Source: an uncultured Selenomonas sp. (GTDB taxonomy: Bacteria; Bacillota; Negativicutes; Selenomonadales; Selenomonadaceae). Taken from it: a stretch of DNA of 8,663 nt. The translations under genes and the position numbers were made by a program. A model generated the notes under the pieces. The model was not told the DNA's origin and made no database searches. It saw only the letters and a program-made list of their open reading frames with translations. Below are positions 5,894 through 8,663 of the stretch, piece after piece. The stretch covers positions 1 through 8,663 of the forward strand of contig CALYVJ010000058.1 in assembly GCA_945494195.1 (NCBI GenBank), written 5' to 3'. Position 1 is the first letter of the stretch. Each line of letters starts with the position of its first letter.

Positions 5894-6547
5894 TTATTCT
5901 TCTACGATCAAAATGCCATTTTTCGCCTCAGGATAATTTTCTGCCTCCCTGAGCCGTATCGTCACTATGTTTTCATCGTCATAGGACAGGCGCGTGCAAA
6001 TATGGAGCCTGGCCTCCCCCGACCAGCCGCACTCCATCAAGATTGGCGGTATCGTCCGCGAAGTGAATTTTGCATCCGTCAGCATGCCGATGATGGCCCC
6101 CGCCTGATACAAAATTTTCTCCCGTTCCGGCTGACGCCCATGAAAACTCACCAAACGGGCATCATGCCAAGGAATAGCCAAACGGGCAAAGGCCAGCTGC
6201 ATGGCGCTGATTCCCGGAATAACATCGAGGTATTCCGGAGGGAATTCCCGTTTGACTGCATCCAGCAACGAATAATAACCGGGATCTCCAGATACCATGA
6301 CCACCACATCATGTTCACGGATTTCCTCATGGATAAAGGCCATTACGGCCTCAATATCTCGAGTCACCGCCATGGTATGCTGCCCAGCCGCAGCACCGCC
6401 GGCAGCATACTGTGCCAGTGCCCGCCGGCCTCCCACCAGAGCTTTTGCCCCCTCAATCGCCTTGCGGGCTAACGGTACCATATAATCCGTATTGCCGGGG
6501 CCAATTCCAGCAATGATAATCTTATAAGTTACTCTGGTATTTTCCAT
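5894..6547 (-). CDS. cbiE: Cobalt-precorrin-7 C5-methyltransferase (CbiE)
   Basis: CbiE is a cytoplasmic SAM-dependent methyltransferase of the tetrapyrrole methylase fold that adds a methyl group at C-5 during anaerobic corrin synthesis. The 217-residue product has the N-terminal glycine loop IIAGIGPGNTDY (11-22), LVGGRRAL (37-44), the conserved VSGDPGYYSLL (85-95), and IPGISAMQLAFARL (110-123) followed by SFHGR. Its length suits a stand-alone CbiE; it is not fused to CbiT as in CobL-type proteins. The ATG at 6547 lies inside the end of cbiD (19-bp overlap), and GGGGAGG inside cbiD is seven bases upstream, indicating translational coupling. It is the last gene of the cbiD-cbiE unit and faces ansB across a palindromic spacer. 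Confidence 0.94.
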   Translation of the reverse strand: MENTRVTYKIIIAGIGPGNTDYMVPLARKAIEGAKALVGGRRALAQYAAGGAAAGQHTMAVTRDIEAVMAFIHEEIREHDVVVMVSGDPGYYSLLDAVKREFPPEYLDVIPGISAMQLAFARLAIPWHDARLVSFHGRQPEREKILYQAGAIIGMLTDAKFTSRTIPPILMECGWSGEARLHICTRLSYDDENIVTIRLREAENYPEAKNGILIVEE

Positions 6548-7641
6548 CCCAATGCCTCCCCGATTTCACTGGCGGTATCATCCATTCCCAATAACTCACC
6601 CTGCAAAGTCACCATAACCGTTCCGACTTTCATTTTTCCAAACAGATAGCGCTCTGCCCGGGCGCTGGCACGCATGGCCAACGTCCGGCAAACCGTTTCC
6701 TTTAGCCCTGCCTGTTCCAAAATCACCAGCGCATCCTCAGTTGTGTTAGCGGCCAGCAATTTCTGCACCTTTTCCTGACTTAAACCGGCAGCTGCTGCAT
6801 AGGCAGCCATCGTCTCAAGCCGTCCATCGGCGATGCGGTTGTGGGTATAAAAAACCCCGGCTGCCACTTTGCTGAGTTTTCCAATATGTCCAAAAAGCAA
6901 TACCCGCTCCACCTTACGCTCTTCCGCCGCCTCGAGCATAAAACCGATGAAGTTGCTGGTCTGTACCATAGCTTCCGGGGGCAGCTCCCATGCCGTTGCA
7001 ATCCGTTCCCCAATCTTGCCTGGAACGAATATCAACTCGCGAAATCCGGCCGCTTTCGCCACATCAATCTGTGGCACCAAGGAATTCTTGAACCCTTCCT
7101 CTGACATAGGACGGAGCACCCCCGTGGTACCAATAACCGAAATCCCCCCTTCAACACCAAGGATTGGATTCAGCGTCTGCTTGGCTAGTTCCCCCCCTGC
7201 CGGAATCGAGATGGTCACTTCCAATGGCACATCGTCTCGTCCCAATACTTCTGCCACCACATTGCGGATTAGCTGCCGCGGTCCGGGATTGATGGAGGGT
7301 TCTCCCACAGGCACAGACAACCCCGGTTTTGTCACCGTACCAATGCCCTTTCCCGCTTGGAAAATTACTTCCGGCTTTTGCCCAGGCAGATGACGGGTCA
7401 ACGTAAAGACCGAAACACCATTGGTGATATCCGGGTCATCGCCGGAAAATTTCACCACCTCAGCCAATAGACCGCCATCGGTTTCCTGCACGTCTTTTAT
7501 CGGAATTGTAAGCTTCGTTCCATCTAACGCAGTAAGCTCCACCACCCGCCAGCTCTCCCCGGCTTCATACAGCAGTGCTGCCTTCACGCCGGCTGCTGCA
7601 CAAGCACCAGTCGTATAACCACTGCGCAGTTTCTGTTCCAT
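6529..7641 (-). CDS. cbiD: Cobalt-precorrin-5B C1-methyltransferase (CbiD)
   Basis: CbiD methylates C-1 of cobalt-precorrin-5B with SAM, a step specific to the anaerobic (early cobalt insertion) cobalamin route; it is unrelated to the other precorrin methylases. The 370-residue product is full length. It opens with LRSGYTTGACAAAG (5-18) and carries NPGPRQLIRN (118-127), GGISVIGTTGVLRPMSEEG (165-183) and GHIGKLSKVAAG (251-262), all characteristic of the family. GAGGGG (7658-7653) lies 11 bases before the ATG, slightly far but the best site present. No clear promoter or riboswitch fits in the 61-bp gap to the upstream flippase-like gene, so its transcript may start upstream. It is followed at once by the overlapping cbiE. 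Confidence 0.95.
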   Translation of the reverse strand: MEQKLRSGYTTGACAAAGVKAALLYEAGESWRVVELTALDGTKLTIPIKDVQETDGGLLAEVVKFSGDDPDITNGVSVFTLTRHLPGQKPEVIFQAGKGIGTVTKPGLSVPVGEPSINPGPRQLIRNVVAEVLGRDDVPLEVTISIPAGGELAKQTLNPILGVEGGISVIGTTGVLRPMSEEGFKNSLVPQIDVAKAAGFRELIFVPGKIGERIATAWELPPEAMVQTSNFIGFMLEAAEERKVERVLLFGHIGKLSKVAAGVFYTHNRIADGRLETMAAYAAAAGLSQEKVQKLLAANTTEDALVILEQAGLKETVCRTLAMRASARAERYLFGKMKVGTVMVTLQGELLGMDDTASEIGEALGWKIPE

Positions 7642-7672
7642 GTGCTCATCTTCCCCTCTTTAAGATAAACAG

Positions 7673-7704
7673 AATGCCTTCTTCTCAGGAAGAAGGCATT
7701 TTTT
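7673..7704 (+). terminator. Hairpin with a U-run on the plus strand, between the flippase-like gene and cbiD
   Basis: AATGCCTTCTT (7673-7683) pairs perfectly with AAGAAGGCATT (7690-7700) around CTCAGG. On the plus strand the stem runs directly into TTTT then ATTTATT, a strong intrinsic terminator shape. On the minus strand, where both neighbouring genes lie, the hairpin is followed only by the mixed stretch CTGTTTATCTT. It begins two bases after the flippase-like stop codon, so it may still act on that gene as a weaker terminator. Confidence 0.6.
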
Positions 7705-8155
7705 ATTTATTCAACTGGCGATTCAAGAAGTCCCGGCCAAATACGGTCAGCGTATAATACAATCCGATCAAGAACGGAATGTATTCAGCAATAAGCCGCC
7801 AGCATACGGCAATTATCCCCACCGTACCTGCTGGTACCGTTTCGCTGAACAGGTAAACAAAACCACCTTCAGCCACACCAGAACCTCCTGGTGTCGGCGT
7901 GAAATAGAGCAGCATGTTCAAGAAAATCATGCGTCCCATTACCGTGTACCAATCGGCATCAGTCACCCCAAGCCCTAAAAGCAGGCAAGGCACAATGGCA
8001 TAGATGCACAAAAGATTTAGCCCCGACTCCGCAAATACCAGCAGCATGCACTTAGGCGCTTTCGATAGCAGACTGATGGCGCACTTAGTATCGCGATAGA
8101 AGGCAAATACCTTGCGGCGGCGCTGATTTTTCATCCGTTTGGTGAGTTTCATCAC
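7703..8155 (-). CDS. C-terminal half of an interrupted flippase-like (UPF0104/LPG synthase membrane region) protein
   Basis: This stretch continues in the same frame after the TAG at 8161-8159 and supplies the second half of a PF03706-type integral membrane protein. It opens with a basic cytoplasmic loop (KLTKRMKNQRRRK), then three or so membrane segments. The family hallmark is LYFTPTPGGSGVAEGGFVYL, followed by CWRLIAEYIPFLIGLYYTL. The nearest possible starts are GTG 8155 and ATG 8152, only 3 and 6 bases past the stop, with no convincing ribosome binding site, so any separate translation would depend on ribosomes restarting after the TAG. Members of the family are linked to lipid head-group transfer or flipping; the substrate here is unknown. 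It is best read as part of one broken gene together with the upstream half. Confidence 0.72.
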   Translation of the reverse strand: MMKLTKRMKNQRRRKVFAFYRDTKCAISLLSKAPKCMLLVFAESGLNLLCIYAIVPCLLLGLGVTDADWYTVMGRMIFLNMLLYFTPTPGGSGVAEGGFVYLFSETVPAGTVGIIAVCWRLIAEYIPFLIGLYYTLTVFGRDFLNRQLNK

Positions 8156-8158
8156 AAT

Positions 8159-8161
8159 CTA
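8159..8161 (-). other. In-frame amber (TAG) codon splitting the flippase-like gene
   Basis: On the minus strand the codons read TAT CTC GAT TAG ATT GTG ATG AAA. Frame is kept on both sides, so this is a single point change and not a frameshift. One substitution would restore a sense codon, for example CAG, AAG, GAG, TGG or TAT. Confidence 0.9.
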
Positions 8162-8663
8162 ATCGAGATACCCGCGGCGGGCTCCGATGATGATGACCAG
8201 AATAACCACAAATGCCGTAAGCGTAATCCCCATTAACGTCGCATTAGATACGCCAGGCAAAATCCCCTCATCATGCAGGAATATAAATGGCATACAAAGT
8301 ACCAAAAAAAGAATCGACAACAAGGTACGCACTATAACGAGTACCGTTGCTTTTCCAGTCGGTACCCCGGCATGGCGCAGAAACATCAGCTGTGCCACAG
8401 CACCGCCGGTTGCTCCCGGAGTCAACAGGGCCAGGAAGTAATTGCCAAATACCACCTGTACCGCCTGGTACAGGGTTATTTTCTCATTTGAAATTTTTAC
8501 CATATGCATTAAGCGGCTGCCATCAAAAAACATACCAAGACTTACTGCCAGCACCGCCAATACAATCGACCACGGCTGAAACTTATAGAGATTTTGCAGC
8601 GCGTTAATCTCCACCGTCGAATAAATGACGATACCAGAGATAACAAGCACCAGCAAAATCAAA
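8159..8663 (-). CDS. N-terminal half of an interrupted flippase-like (UPF0104/LPG synthase membrane region) protein; start outside window
   Basis: The frame is open from the window edge, where it reads ILLVLVISGIVIY, to a TAG at 8161-8159. The product is very hydrophobic with about five membrane segments. Its family marker is GNYFLALLTPGATGGAVAQL, followed by FLRHAGVPTGKATVLVIVRT, typical of the first half of PF03706 proteins. The first membrane segment begins at the edge, so only a few N-terminal residues and the true start are probably missing; the TTG at 8662 is a possible but unproven start. After GARRGYLD the chain ends in the predicted cytoplasmic loop, and the same frame resumes at once with the missing half of the family. 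Either the gene is a pseudogene, or the stop is a sequencing error, or two polypeptides are made. Function is inferred only at family level. Confidence 0.72.
   Translation of the reverse strand, partial: LILLVLVISGIVIYSTVEINALQNLYKFQPWSIVLAVLAVSLGMFFDGSRLMHMVKISNEKITLYQAVQVVFGNYFLALLTPGATGGAVAQLMFLRHAGVPTGKATVLVIVRTLLSILFLVLCMPFIFLHDEGILPGVSNATLMGITLTAFVVILVIIIGARRGYLD

Noticed and set aside
8159..8161. The TAG as a pyrrolysine codon
   Set aside because: The protein family is not known to use pyrrolysine, and no pyl genes or downstream insertion signal are visible; a simple nonsense change is more economical.
1..8663. CRISPR arrays, tRNA or rRNA genes, insertion sequences and phage genes
   Set aside because: No regular repeat-spacer pattern, cloverleaf, rRNA-like sequence, transposase or phage protein was seen on either strand.

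Overview
This 8.66-kb window looks like chromosomal DNA from an anaerobic Firmicute with an outer membrane, most likely class Negativicutes (a Selenomonas-like relative). That placement is an inference. It rests on strong GGAGG-type ribosome binding sites, anaerobic-pathway cobalamin genes (cbiD, cbiE, cbiT), a Bacillus-like BirA operator, and a signal-peptide-bearing type II asparaginase suited to a periplasm. No mobile element, CRISPR array, tRNA or rRNA was seen. Layout, left to right: (1) 1-1153, minus strand: the 5' part of a BtuF-like lipoprotein gene, preceded by a terminator hairpin, a cobalamin riboswitch and a promoter whose -35 box overlaps the end of cbiT. (2) 1150-4488, minus strand: a tightly packed bioY-bioD-bioA operon followed by cbiT. 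In front of bioY lies a good sigma-A-type promoter overlapped by a BirA-like operator. (3) 4489-4726: an AT-rich divergent intergenic region with repeats. (4) 4727-5794, plus strand: ansB, the only plus-strand gene. (5) 5795-5893: a convergent intergenic region with a perfect 21-bp inverted repeat. (6) 5894-7641, minus strand: cbiD-cbiE, overlapping by 19 bp. (7) 7703-8663, minus strand: a flippase-like (LPG synthase membrane region, UPF0104/PF03706) gene cut in two by one in-frame TAG. How the genes fit together: CbiD, CbiE and CbiT are C-1, C-5 and C-15/decarboxylating methyltransferases of anaerobic corrin-ring synthesis. The riboswitch-controlled BtuF-like protein would capture B12 or a related corrinoid from outside, so synthesis and salvage of the same cofactor sit together. 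BioY (biotin uptake) with BioD and BioA (two late biotin-synthesis steps) forms a second cofactor module under probable biotin/BirA control. The bio operon and ansB lie between cbiE and cbiT, which in many genomes are adjacent or fused. The window holds mostly known families. The items most worth following up are the in-frame amber codon in the flippase-like gene, the BirA operator/promoter, the perfect inverted repeat with no U-tract, and the separation of cbiT from cbiDE.
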